A stretch of 23,897 nt of DNA from contig NZ_JAGKWP010000031.1 of the NCBI RefSeq assembly GCF_021151785.1, forward strand, positions 1 to 23,897, written 5' to 3'. Of this stretch, positions 7,625 to 15,332 are shown piece by piece. The notes beneath the pieces are model-generated. The model did not search any database, was not told where the DNA came from, and saw only the letters and a list, made by a program, of their open reading frames with translations. Position 1 is the stretch's first letter; each line of letters opens with the position of its first letter. A program made the position numbers and the translations under genes. Source of the stretch: Flavobacterium sp. (GTDB taxonomy: Bacteria; Bacteroidota; Bacteroidia; Flavobacteriales; Flavobacteriaceae).

Positions 7625-7722
7625 AACTTAAAAAAAATTGGTATTTTTCAACACTTACAAATAACATTTTTGACCTTGTTACAATGCATTTTTTGACAAG
7701 AAATCTAACAATTAATTGAAAA

Positions 7723-8502
7723 TTAAATATTGATAAGTCCTTCGAAAACAAAAGTAGCAGGTCCTGTCAAAAAGACATTTTTATAAGTTTGATCTACTTT
7801 TTCAAAACTAACTTTTAATTCACCACCTGGAACATGAAGTTGAATTTGGTTTGAATTAGTTTTACCTGTTTCATACATCGCTATTGCAACAGCCGTAACA
7901 CCTGTTCCACAGGACAAGGTTTCATCTTCTACCCCTCTTTCATAAGTGCGTACTCTGAAAGAATTCATATTGTCTTGTTTTACAAAATTAACATTACTCC
8001 CTGTCTCGCCATATAAATTAGAATATCTAATTTGAGCTCCTTGTGTTTTAACATCAATAGTTTCTAAATTATCAACCAGTTGAATGTGATGAGGCGAACC
8101 CGTATATACAAAATCATAATCATCATACAGCTCAACTTGGGTCACATCAATCATTTGTAAAGCAATTAAATCCTTCTCAATTTTAGCATAATGGTAACCG
8201 TCAGAGGCTTCAAAATGAGCTTCTTGTTCAATGATTCCTAGTTTTTTTGCAAATGCCACTAAACAACGTCCTCCGTTTCCACACATAGTGCTTGTGCTTC
8301 CATCCGCATTGTAATAAACCATTGTAAAATCATACGTCTCATGCGTTTCTAATAACATAAGTCCATCACCACCAATGCCAAAACGGCGGTCGCATAGAAA
8401 AGCAATTAGTTTGGTATCATTTTTGGGAAAAGTAGATTGTCTGTTATCAAAAATAACAAAATCATTACCCGTTCCATGGTATTTATAAAATTTAAGTTGC
8501 AT
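7723..8502 (-). CDS. dapF: Diaminopimelate epimerase
   Basis: 259 residues, close to the usual 260-280. The enzyme interconverts LL- and meso-diaminopimelate without a cofactor, supplying lysine and peptidoglycan precursors in the cytoplasm. The conserved features are all present: KYHGTGNDFVIFDN (7-20), RRFGIGGDGLM (39-49), the first catalytic cysteine Cys74 in MCGNGGRC, GSNVNFV (168-174), the ERGVEDETLSCGTG motif with the second catalytic Cys198, and the C-terminal GPATFVFEG. The start is ATG at 8502 with MQLKFYKYHGTGN typical of Bacteroidota. It is monocistronic and convergent with the ABC ATPase gene; no clear terminator is visible in the 98-base gap. Confidence 0.97.
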   Translation of the reverse strand: MQLKFYKYHGTGNDFVIFDNRQSTFPKNDTKLIAFLCDRRFGIGGDGLMLLETHETYDFTMVYYNADGSTSTMCGNGGRCLVAFAKKLGIIEQEAHFEASDGYHYAKIEKDLIALQMIDVTQVELYDDYDFVYTGSPHHIQLVDNLETIDVKTQGAQIRYSNLYGETGSNVNFVKQDNMNSFRVRTYERGVEDETLSCGTGVTAVAIAMYETGKTNSNQIQLHVPGGELKVSFEKVDQTYKNVFLTGPATFVFEGLINI

Positions 8503-8519
8503 AATTTACATTTGTAATA

Positions 8520-8527
8520 CAAAATTA
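8520..8527 (-). promoter_or_regulatory. Possible -7 element of dapF
   Basis: TAATTTTG on the minus strand fits TAnnTTTG but lies only 18 bases before the start codon, giving a very short leader. No -33 box is seen. Confidence 0.33.
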
Positions 8528-8601
8528 GGTAAAAATGCGTTATTTTAAGCGATATTATGTTCAAAAAAGAAAAGGAAGAAAAATTAAATTATTAAAAACT
8601 T

Positions 8602-8629
8602 GTTAAACATTGTTAAGCAGGCGTTAAAC
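8602..8629. promoter_or_regulatory. Three phased GTTAARC repeats upstream of htrA
   Basis: GTTAAAC (8602-8608), GTTAAGC (8612-8618) and GTTAAAC (8623-8629) recur every 10-11 bases, so all face one side of the helix. They end 66 bases before the htrA start and about 26 bases before an imperfect -7-like element (TATATTTA, 8656-8663). They could bind a stress regulator of htrA. This is inference from spacing; the motif is A+T-rich. Confidence 0.4.
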
Positions 8630-8694
8630 GCATTTTAATACTAAAAATACTGTTATATATTTACATTCACAAAAGTCCCAATAGTTAAAAGATT

Positions 8695-10083
8695 ATGGAA
8701 ATGAAAAATTTAGGAAACTTATTTTTGGTCTCTTTGTTAAGCGGAGCTACAACACTCAGCGCTTATAAAGTTTTTATTGAAAAAGGAAATTCTAGTTCCA
8801 TCATTACCTCTGCCCCACAATATTCAAAATCTGTTGGTTTAGTTCCAGAAGGATATGACTTTACAGCAGCAGCAGAAAAAGCAGTTCATAGCGTAGTTCA
8901 CGTTAAAAATGTATCAGTAGTTACTTATAATGATCCTTGGGCGTCTTTCTTTTATGGACGTGGTGGAACCCAACAATATGAACAAGTTGGAACAGGTTCA
9001 GGTGTTATTGTTTCTGAAGATGGTTACATTGTTACAAATAATCACGTAATAAAAGATGCCACCGAACTAGAAGTGACATTAAACAATAATAAATCATATA
9101 AAGCAAAATTAGTAGGCACCGATTCTAAGATGGACATTGCATTACTAAAAATTGACGCCAATGAAAAATTACCTTTTATTGTTTTTGGTGATTCCGATTC
9201 AATAAAAGTAGGTGAATGGGTTTTAGCCGTTGGAAATCCGTATAACCTAAACTCAACAGTAACAGCAGGAATTGTATCTGCCAAAGCGAGAAATTTAGAC
9301 AAAGCAAGCATACAATCATTTATTCAAACAGATGCTGCAGTAAACCCTGGAAATTCGGGTGGTGCTTTAGTTAATGCAAGAGGTGAATTAGTCGGCATCA
9401 ACACCATGATATCCTCGCCTACAGGAAGTTACGCAGGATATTCTTTTGCCGTACCTTCAAATATCACAAAAAAAATCATTGAAGATTTAATGCAATTTGG
9501 AAATGTACAACGTGGCATTTTAGGTGTTGAAGGCGGTGAATTAAATTCTGAATCAGCTAAAAAATTAGGGATTAATCAAACCGAAGGTGTTTATGTAAAT
9601 AAAGTAAACAAAAATTCAGGTGCTCAAAAAGCTGGAATTGAAAAAGGTGACATCATCATAAAACTGGACGACAAAAAAGTCAATAGTAATGCCGAATTAA
9701 CTTCGATAGTTAATACTAAGCGCCCGAATGATTTGGTTAAAGTAACTGTTCTTCGTGATGGAAAACAAATGAATATTCCTGTGAAATTAACCAAAAAAGA
9801 ATTAATTCAATATGAATTTAACGGAATTGAGTTTGAAGATTTATCTGATGCTGATAAAAAAACATACAATATTAAATCAGGTATAAAAATTAAAGAGGTA
9901 ACAAATAAAGATTACACTGAATATGCTGAAGATTTAAAAGGTTCAATTGTTTTACGAATTGACAATTTAAGAGTAACCGATATGGAAAGTGTTTCCTCTT
10001 ACTTAGCCAAAAAAGAAGAAGGACAGAAAGCACAATATGAAATTATTGCCAAAAATGGTCGTATTTATCGAATCATTCTTTAA
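8695..10083 (+). CDS. htrA: HtrA/DegQ-type periplasmic serine protease
   Basis: 462 residues. The N-terminus (residues 3-24, NLGNLFLVSLLSGATTLSAY) is a signal peptide or membrane anchor placing the enzyme in the periplasm. The trypsin-like domain has the full catalytic triad: His117 in TNNHVIKDA, Asp147 in DSKMDIALLKI and Ser221 in NPGNSGGALVN. A first PDZ domain covers about 273-365 (RGILGVEGGEL start, AGIEKGDIIIKLD core) and a second, more divergent one about 375-462. Such proteases degrade or refold damaged envelope proteins. ATG 8695 is chosen, but the second ATG two codons on (MKNLGN) would serve as well and is the more usual flavobacterial start. Three phased repeats lie upstream and a strong terminator follows. 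Confidence 0.94.
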   Translation: MEMKNLGNLFLVSLLSGATTLSAYKVFIEKGNSSSIITSAPQYSKSVGLVPEGYDFTAAAEKAVHSVVHVKNVSVVTYNDPWASFFYGRGGTQQYEQVGTGSGVIVSEDGYIVTNNHVIKDATELEVTLNNNKSYKAKLVGTDSKMDIALLKIDANEKLPFIVFGDSDSIKVGEWVLAVGNPYNLNSTVTAGIVSAKARNLDKASIQSFIQTDAAVNPGNSGGALVNARGELVGINTMISSPTGSYAGYSFAVPSNITKKIIEDLMQFGNVQRGILGVEGGELNSESAKKLGINQTEGVYVNKVNKNSGAQKAGIEKGDIIIKLDDKKVNSNAELTSIVNTKRPNDLVKVTVLRDGKQMNIPVKLTKKELIQYEFNGIEFEDLSDADKKTYNIKSGIKIKEVTNKDYTEYAEDLKGSIVLRIDNLRVTDMESVSSYLAKKEEGQKAQYEIIAKNGRIYRIIL

Positions 10084-10102
10084 ATTTTAATTTTAATTAC
10101 TT

Positions 10103-10130
10103 AAAATGCCTAGTAAAAGCTAGGCATTTT
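10103..10130 (+). terminator. Terminator of htrA
   Basis: AAAATGCCTAG (10103-10113) pairs perfectly with CTAGGCATTTT (10120-10130) around a 6-base loop, and a TTTTTT run ends the stem. It begins 20 bases after the htrA stop codon. Confidence 0.9.
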
Positions 10131-10143
10131 TTATTGAAAAAAA

Positions 10144-10180
10144 GTTTGAAATTTTATTAACGAAAACGTTTGAAATTTCA
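10144..10180. repeat. Direct repeat and palindromes at the GAPDH promoter
   Basis: GTTTGAAATTT occurs at 10144-10154 and again at 10168-10178, 24 bases apart. The second copy overlaps two perfect palindromes, AAACGTTT (10164-10171) and TGAAATTTCA (10171-10180), and directly abuts the -7 element. The arrangement looks like an operator for a dimeric regulator, but composition bias makes chance possible. Confidence 0.4.
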
Positions 10181-10188
10181 TATTTTTG
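10181..10188 (+). promoter_or_regulatory. Candidate -7 element of the GAPDH gene
   Basis: TATTTTTGCA matches TAnnTTTG with the usual trailing CA, 34 bases before the ATG at 10223. TTG triplets upstream (10170, 10146) are not at ideal spacing, which would fit a promoter that needs an activator. Confidence 0.5.
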
Positions 10189-10222
10189 CATCGGTTTATT
10201 AAACAACACTTAATAAAATTTC

Positions 10223-11671
10223 ATGGATAACAACAGTATTTACGAGAAAGAATTAGCTTTTCAAGCAGATAGAAGGAAAGCTTGTGTAGAATTCGTTAGA
10301 ATCATTAGCGATTTATGGTATGACAAATCAATTGAATTAGTTTTATTTAGAAACCAATTAATTGACAGAAATGTAAGCGACATCATCAACTTACATGAAT
10401 ATGCCGTAGCATTTGTAAAAAAACCAATCAATATTTTTGATTCAGTTGAAATTGCAAGAGCTATTGAGGACTTAGATTTACCACCTTCAAGAATTGACAT
10501 TGGTAAACTAACGTATGAATATCATTTAGAAGATAACAAATACAATGATGCTAAAGCATTTGTAATTGATAAATTAAAAGATGCTAAAGACACCTCAGAA
10601 ATTAAACCAAAGGATGTAGTTCTTTATGGTTTTGGTCGTATCGGTCGTTTATTAGCTCGTGAAATGATGAGTAAGATTGGTAAAGGTCAACAATTGCGCT
10701 TAAGAGCTATTGTAACTCGTGATAAAAATGATGCTGTTTTATTAGAAAAACGTGCTTCTTTATTGCGTTATGACTCTGTTCATGGTGATTTTGAAGGTTC
10801 TGTTTCTGCAGATGTTGAAAATCAAGCTTTAATCATTAATGGAACTACAGTTCATGTTATTACAGCTAATGGCCCTGAAGAAATTGACTACACACAATAC
10901 GGAATTAATGACGCCTTAGTAATTGACAATACTGGTGCTTTCACAACAGAGGAAGCATTAAAACGTCATTTAACTTCAAAAGGAGTTGAAAAAGTGTTAT
11001 TAACTGCACCAGGAAAAGGTGTGCCTAATATTGTTTATGGTGTAAATCATGAAGATTACAATCCTGACGAGGTAGTTATCTATTCAGCGGCTTCTTGTAC
11101 TACAAATGCTATTACTCCAGTTTTAAAAGCAATGGAAGATACTTTAGGAGTAGTAAAAGGACATATTGAAACTATTCATGCCTATACAAATGACCAGAAT
11201 TTAGTTGATAACATGCATAAAAAATACCGCAGAGGTCGTTCTGCAGCATTAAACATGGTTATTACTGAAACTGGAGCTGGAAGTGCCGTTGCTAAAGCAT
11301 TACCTAGTTTAGCTGGAAAGTTAACTTCAAATGCCATTCGTGTACCTGTTCCAAATGGTTCATTAGTAGTATTAAATTTAGAAGTAGGTAAAACTACCAC
11401 TAGAGAAGAAGTAGATGCTATTATGAAAAAATATGCATTAGAAGGAGATTTAGTTGAACAAATTAAATATTCAATGAACAATGAATTAGTTTCTTCTGAT
11501 ATTGTAGGAACTTCTCAGCCTTCTATTTATGACAGTAATGCCACTTTAGTATCAACAGATGGTAAAAATGTTGTATTATATGTTTGGTATGACAATGAGT
11601 ATGGTTACAGTCACCAAGTAATCCGTTTAGCTAAATATATTGCTAAAGTTAGAAGATATACTTACTATTAA
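10223..11671 (+). CDS. gap: Glyceraldehyde-3-phosphate dehydrogenase, long form
   Basis: 482 residues, about 145 more than the classic enzyme. Residues 1-130 form an N-terminal extension of unknown fold, partly helical and charged. The GAPDH core starts at KDVVLYGFGRIGRL (130-143), the dinucleotide-binding loop. The catalytic Cys292 lies in SAASCTTNAITP and the partner His319 in ETIHAYTNDQ; the C-terminus ends with the WYDNEYGYS motif. The residue that sets NAD preference in classic enzymes (Asp of an xND motif) is replaced by RAIVTRD (161-167), so cofactor choice may differ. The phosphate-site stretch reads TETGAG (348-353) rather than the usual STGAA. This long form is common in Flavobacteria, where a normal-length enzyme usually also exists; which direction it favours is not known from sequence. 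Confidence 0.93.
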   Translation: MDNNSIYEKELAFQADRRKACVEFVRIISDLWYDKSIELVLFRNQLIDRNVSDIINLHEYAVAFVKKPINIFDSVEIARAIEDLDLPPSRIDIGKLTYEYHLEDNKYNDAKAFVIDKLKDAKDTSEIKPKDVVLYGFGRIGRLLAREMMSKIGKGQQLRLRAIVTRDKNDAVLLEKRASLLRYDSVHGDFEGSVSADVENQALIINGTTVHVITANGPEEIDYTQYGINDALVIDNTGAFTTEEALKRHLTSKGVEKVLLTAPGKGVPNIVYGVNHEDYNPDEVVIYSAASCTTNAITPVLKAMEDTLGVVKGHIETIHAYTNDQNLVDNMHKKYRRGRSAALNMVITETGAGSAVAKALPSLAGKLTSNAIRVPVPNGSLVVLNLEVGKTTTREEVDAIMKKYALEGDLVEQIKYSMNNELVSSDIVGTSQPSIYDSNATLVSTDGKNVVLYVWYDNEYGYSHQVIRLAKYIAKVRRYTYY

Positions 11672-11691
11672 TAGGTTAGAATTCAAATAGT

Positions 11692-11728
11692 AAAAACCGT
11701 TCTGATTCATTTAGAACGGTTTTTTTTT
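11692..11728 (+). terminator. Terminator of the GAPDH gene
   Basis: AAAAACCGTTCT (11692-11703) pairs perfectly with AGAACGGTTTTT (11713-11724) around a 9-base loop, then T to 11728. It starts 20 bases after the stop codon. The T tract ends in TTTTTTTTG, which may double as the -7 region of the next gene. Confidence 0.9.
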
Positions 11729-11761
11729 GTATCTTTAATTATCTAACAAACTTAATGTGAT

Positions 11762-12292
11762 ATGAAAATTTTAAAAAAATTACTCTTAGGAATTGGTATA
11801 ATAATAGCGGGTTTACTCATTGCTGCAATATTCATCCCAAATGAATACAAAATTACGTATACTGTTACCATTCAAAAACCTCAGAAGGAAGTGTATGATT
11901 ATGTAAAAATGTTAGGTAATCAAAAAGAATGGAGTACATTTATGGAAGCCGATCCAAATGTAAAAATCACTTATTCAGGAAAAGATGGAGCAGTAGGTGC
12001 TACACAATATTGGAAAGGCAATGAAGATGTAGGGGAAGGAAGTCAAAAAATAATTCGCTTAGACGGAGAACGAATTGATGTTGAACTTCACTTTATAAAA
12101 CCTTTTGAAGGCATAAACAGGGCTGGTTCGATCATAAAACCCATTACAGCTAACAGTTGTACCCACACAGAAGTATTTTATGGACGTGAATCATATCCTA
12201 AAAACCTACTAAACATCCCCATGAAAATGATGCTTGAAGAATATTTTATCAAAAACGGAAATAACTTAAAAAAAAGATTGGAAAATAAATAA
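11762..12292 (+). CDS. Membrane-anchored SRPBCC (START-like) protein
   Basis: 176 residues. Residues 5-25 (LKKLLLGIGIIIAGLLIAAIF) form one N-terminal membrane segment, leaving the rest as a soluble domain on the membrane surface. The remainder fits the SRPBCC/polyketide-cyclase-like fold: a first strand ending in TVTIQKPQKEVYDYV (34-48), then the W-containing loop KEWSTF (58-63), and a C-terminal long helix (LLNIPMKMMLEEYFIKNGNNLKKRL). Such domains bind hydrophobic ligands, but no ligand or reaction can be named. It follows the GAPDH terminator, so it is probably transcribed separately, and it is convergent with the permease gene, with a shared terminator filling the 27-base gap. Confidence 0.78.
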   Translation: MKILKKLLLGIGIIIAGLLIAAIFIPNEYKITYTVTIQKPQKEVYDYVKMLGNQKEWSTFMEADPNVKITYSGKDGAVGATQYWKGNEDVGEGSQKIIRLDGERIDVELHFIKPFEGINRAGSIIKPITANSCTHTEVFYGRESYPKNLLNIPMKMMLEEYFIKNGNNLKKRLENK

Positions 12293-12317
12293 AGCAAAGT
12301 GGTTCTCACTTTGCTTT
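12291..12317. terminator. Shared bidirectional terminator
   Basis: AAAGCAAAGTG (12291-12301) pairs perfectly with CACTTTGCTTT (12307-12317) around a 5-base loop. It fills nearly the whole gap between the SRPBCC stop (12292) and the permease stop (12320), so it overlaps the end of one gene and abuts the other. Confidence 0.82.
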
Positions 12318-12319
12318 AT

Positions 12320-13762
12320 TTATTCTTTCTTTTGAGTAAAATAATAAACAGGAATCCCTAATAGTACAATCGCCAAACCAAATCCAGTATTCTTAGTATC
12401 ATAAATAAAAAGTATAGCACAAATAAGAGTTGTCATTACAATATAAAACATTGGAACTATCGGATAACCCAATGCTTTGTATGGTCGCTCCATTGTAGGC
12501 TCTTTTTTTCTTAAAATAAAAATTCCATATATAGTTAAGATGTAAAACAATAAAGATGCAAAAGTAGCATAGGTTAACAAGTCGCCATATTTTCCAGACA
12601 AACACAAAACACATGCCCAAGCACATTGCACCCACAATGCTTTAGCTGGCACATTATTTTTATTTAATTCTCTGGCTTGTTTAAAAAACAAACCGTCATT
12701 AGACATGGCATAAAACAATCGACCTCCAGCCAAAATAATACCACTATTACAACCAAATGTAGAAATCATAATTAAAGCGGCCATTACAAAAACGCCTATA
12801 TTTCCTAAAATGATATTTGCTGCTGCTGCACCCACTCTATCTTCACTAGCAAACATAATCCCTTTAGTTAAATCAGTTGTACCATTTGGATCTCCTAACA
12901 CAGGCAATAAAGAAAGATAAGCCAAGTTAGCTAAGATATAAACTATTGTTACAATTAAAGTTCCTAGAAACAAGCTTCTTGGAATGTTTTTCTTAGGATC
13001 TTTAATTTCAGCTGCAATGAAAGTAACATTATTCCATGCATCACTAGAAAAAAGAGAATTAATAATTGTTGCTCCAATAGCCCCAACTAAAGCTAATCCA
13101 GACAATTCTGTAAATGAAATTGTTTTATCTTCATTAATTACAGTCTTAAAAGCAGCCCAAGGATTTTCAAAATTTTCACTTAAAACATTGGATTCTAAAC
13201 CTATATACAACCCCATAATAATCAAAGCAAATAATGCAAACAATTTGGCCGCAGTAAAAAACAACTGCACTTTTTTTCCACTTTCAATACCATTTGTATT
13301 TATATAAGTCAAAAGTAAAATACTTAGAATAGCTACTATTTGTTTAAAAGTGATGGTTAACCAAGCTGTTTCAAGAATAATGGTTTCTAATTTAGGAATG
13401 AAAACAGCAGTATAATTAGCAAAAGCTACTGCTACAGCAGCAATAACTCCTGTCTGAATTACAGTAAAGACGGTCCATCCATATAAAAAAGAAACTAATT
13501 TTCCATAAGCTTTTTGAATATATACATACTGTCCTCCTGCGTTAGGCATCATTCCCGCTAACTCTCCATAACTGAGTGCAGCAGACATTGTCAACAATCC
13601 AGTAAGCAGCCAAGTGAAAAGTATCCATCCTGCCGAACCTAAATCTCGAGCCATAGCAGCAGTAACAATAAAAATTCCAGAACCTATCATTGAACCAGCA
13701 ACAATACTTGTTGCATTGAGCAAGTTTAATTCTTTTTTAAATCCAATAGTTGTTTCACTCAT
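12320..13762 (-). CDS. APC-family amino-acid permease
   Basis: 480 residues from ATG 13762, with about 12 hydrophobic segments along the whole chain and no large soluble domain. The first membrane segment holds GSMIGSGIFIV, the unwound substrate-binding helix of amino acid-polyamine-organocation transporters. Other markers are ALSYGELAGMMPNAGGQYVYIQKAYG (helix 2-3) and FIAAEIKDPKKNIPRSLFLG (helix 6-7 loop). The C-terminus ends just after the last helix. This points to an inner-membrane amino-acid transporter or exchanger of the SteT/YfnA or LAT-like type; the substrate is not determined. The frame stays open to a TTG at 13801, but the ATG at 13762 gives MSETTIGFKKELN, the usual cytoplasmic start. 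The gene is monocistronic, with terminators on both sides. Confidence 0.92.
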   Translation of the reverse strand: MSETTIGFKKELNLLNATSIVAGSMIGSGIFIVTAAMARDLGSAGWILFTWLLTGLLTMSAALSYGELAGMMPNAGGQYVYIQKAYGKLVSFLYGWTVFTVIQTGVIAAVAVAFANYTAVFIPKLETIILETAWLTITFKQIVAILSILLLTYINTNGIESGKKVQLFFTAAKLFALFALIIMGLYIGLESNVLSENFENPWAAFKTVINEDKTISFTELSGLALVGAIGATIINSLFSSDAWNNVTFIAAEIKDPKKNIPRSLFLGTLIVTIVYILANLAYLSLLPVLGDPNGTTDLTKGIMFASEDRVGAAAANIILGNIGVFVMAALIMISTFGCNSGIILAGGRLFYAMSNDGLFFKQARELNKNNVPAKALWVQCAWACVLCLSGKYGDLLTYATFASLLFYILTIYGIFILRKKEPTMERPYKALGYPIVPMFYIVMTTLICAILFIYDTKNTGFGLAIVLLGIPVYYFTQKKE

Positions 13763-13810
13763 TTTATTAACATTTTGGCTAAAGATAATAAAAGGAAACA
13801 AAATAAAACA

Positions 13811-13838
13811 AAAATGACTAGATTACTCTAGTCATTTT
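13811..13838 (-). terminator. Terminator of the LysM-NlpC gene
   Basis: AAAATGACTAG (13811-13821) pairs perfectly with CTAGTCATTTT (13828-13838) around a 6-base loop. It directly abuts the LysM-NlpC stop codon at 13839; the minus strand continues with a T-rich tract. It sits just upstream of the permease promoter region. Confidence 0.82.
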
Positions 13839-15185
13839 TTATTGAAGAACTCTATTTATTTGAACAAATCTTCGGGCATAATAAGCTTCATTAACCGATG
13901 AAACAATCACCCCACTATTTGTAGAAGAATGTATAAATTTAATATCATTATCACTTACTTCTGTAATTAAACCTACGTGACTAATTCCACTTCTTACCGT
14001 TTTAAAAAAAATCAAATCTCCTTTTTGAGCTTGAGATCGATCTATTTTTATTCCAATATTTGCCATTTCCCAAGAAGACCGAGGTAGGTCCATTTCTAAA
14101 TATTTGAAGGTATAAGAAACAAATCCAGAACAGTCAAATCCTCTTCTATCATTTCCTCCACTTCTATAACGAACACCCAAACATTCTGAAGCTTTTGAAA
14201 TTAAAAACTGTGCTTTTGTTTCAGCTGTTGCATCCATAGGAGGAACAAAAGTAGGTGTGTTCTCTTCTTCGTATTCCTCAATTGTTTTTGGTTTATCTTC
14301 AATAGTAACTAAATTCTTTTTTAATACCAATACTTGTCCAGGCTTTAGTTCTTTGATATTTGGATTCAATTCGTCTAATTCAGCAACAGTTAATCCATAT
14401 CTTTTTGCAATCCCAAACTTAGTTTCTCTTGGCTGTACTTTATGTCGCTCTGTTAAGGAATCTATTTCTGCTTTGACTTCTTCTTTTTCTTTATCTGTTA
14501 ACTCTAAATCAATTTTTTCTTCAACTATTGGTTTCTTTTTTTCTTCCTTCAATTTTTTCTCCTTCGTTATTGCTATGTCCTTACCTGGAATAAAAACAAC
14601 ATCTTTAATATCTAGCTTATCATTTTTCACTTGAGGGTTGGCTAATCTTAACTCTTCAACTGTTACATTATATTTTTTGGCAATTACAAAAAAAGATTCT
14701 CCTGATTCTACTGTGTGTTTTTGTGCTTTTCCCGAGAGTTTATTTTTAGATACTTCTTTATTTTTTTCTTCTTTCGGTAATTTAACACCTTTAGGTAGTC
14801 GAATGATCGCACCAATTTGCAAATTTTCTGGTTTAATTTCAGCATTTAATTCGGTCAATGTTTCATAACCTACATTAAACTTTCTTGATATAGTATAAAA
14901 AGATTCTCCATTTTGAACAGTATAGATATTCCCTTTAGGAACAACCAATTTCTTGGTTTCTTCTTTTTTCTTGGATGTCTTTGGAATTATTAATTCCATA
15001 TCTAAAGCTAGAACTCCTTTAGCTTTAGGATTTAAATCAAAAATTTCTTTTTCAGTAACATTGTATTTTTTAGCGATACTATAAACGGACTCTCCTTGTA
15101 CCACTTTATGTTTAATTTTTTGCTGAGCATTAATTAAAAAGGTGGCAAATAAAAAGATGAAAGTCAATAGCTTTTTCAATGTCAT
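13839..15185 (-). CDS. Secreted LysM-NlpC/P60 peptidoglycan hydrolase
   Basis: 448 residues from ATG 15185. A signal peptide, MTLKKLLTFIFLFATFLINAQQ, targets it to the periplasm or outside. Four LysM peptidoglycan-binding repeats follow, starting at about 26 (HKVVQGESVYSIAKKYNVT), 88 (YTVQNGESFYTISRKFNV), 157 (HTVESGESFFVIAKKYNVT) and 248 (HKVQPRETKFGIAKRYGLT), joined by Lys/Glu-rich linkers; the linker before the fourth is about 45 residues. Residues 325-448 are an NlpC/P60 peptidase domain with catalytic Cys352 in RGFDCSGFV, His403 in ISHVGL and His419 in FIHSST. Such enzymes cut peptide stems of peptidoglycan, usually between D-glutamate and diaminopimelate. The frame is open to a TTG at 15239, but the signal peptide fixes ATG 15185. 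Confidence 0.93.
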   Translation of the reverse strand: MTLKKLLTFIFLFATFLINAQQKIKHKVVQGESVYSIAKKYNVTEKEIFDLNPKAKGVLALDMELIIPKTSKKKEETKKLVVPKGNIYTVQNGESFYTISRKFNVGYETLTELNAEIKPENLQIGAIIRLPKGVKLPKEEKNKEVSKNKLSGKAQKHTVESGESFFVIAKKYNVTVEELRLANPQVKNDKLDIKDVVFIPGKDIAITKEKKLKEEKKKPIVEEKIDLELTDKEKEEVKAEIDSLTERHKVQPRETKFGIAKRYGLTVAELDELNPNIKELKPGQVLVLKKNLVTIEDKPKTIEEYEEENTPTFVPPMDATAETKAQFLISKASECLGVRYRSGGNDRRGFDCSGFVSYTFKYLEMDLPRSSWEMANIGIKIDRSQAQKGDLIFFKTVRSGISHVGLITEVSDNDIKFIHSSTNSGVIVSSVNEAYYARRFVQINRVLQ

Positions 15186-15282
15186 GATAAAAAATTTTGG
15201 ATGGATTATAAATTGAGGGTTGCAAGTTATAAAAACCAACTTTAAATTCGATGCTTTTAACAGTATTTTATAAAGTCAAAAT

Positions 15283-15312
15283 AAAAAAGGCACTCTTTTT
15301 CAGAGTGCCTTT
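15283..15312 (-). terminator. Terminator of the A-type aconitase gene
   Basis: AAAGGCACTC (15286-15295) pairs with GAGTGCCTTT (15303-15312), with a short loop. On the minus strand a TTTTTT run follows. It lies 20 bases after the aconitase stop codon and 97 bases before the LysM-NlpC start, so the hydrolase gene has its own promoter. Confidence 0.85.
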
Positions 15313-15332
15313 AATTTTAAATCATAAGATAT

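Noticed and set aside
7625..7722. Possible terminator between the LolD-like ATPase gene and dapF
   Set aside because: The only pairing (CTTGT with ACAAG) is 5 bases with a long loop and no convincing T tract in either direction.
13763..13801. Extended permease start at the TTG at 13801
   Set aside because: It adds 13 residues with no family resemblance; ATG 13762 gives the normal MSETT start.
14257..14868. Antisense open frames within the LysM-NlpC gene
   Set aside because: Ser/Phe-rich shadow translations of Lys/Glu-rich codons on the other strand, with no domain or start signal.
15186..15239. Extended LysM-NlpC start at the TTG at 15239
   Set aside because: It would put 18 residues in front of a clear signal peptide that begins at ATG 15185.
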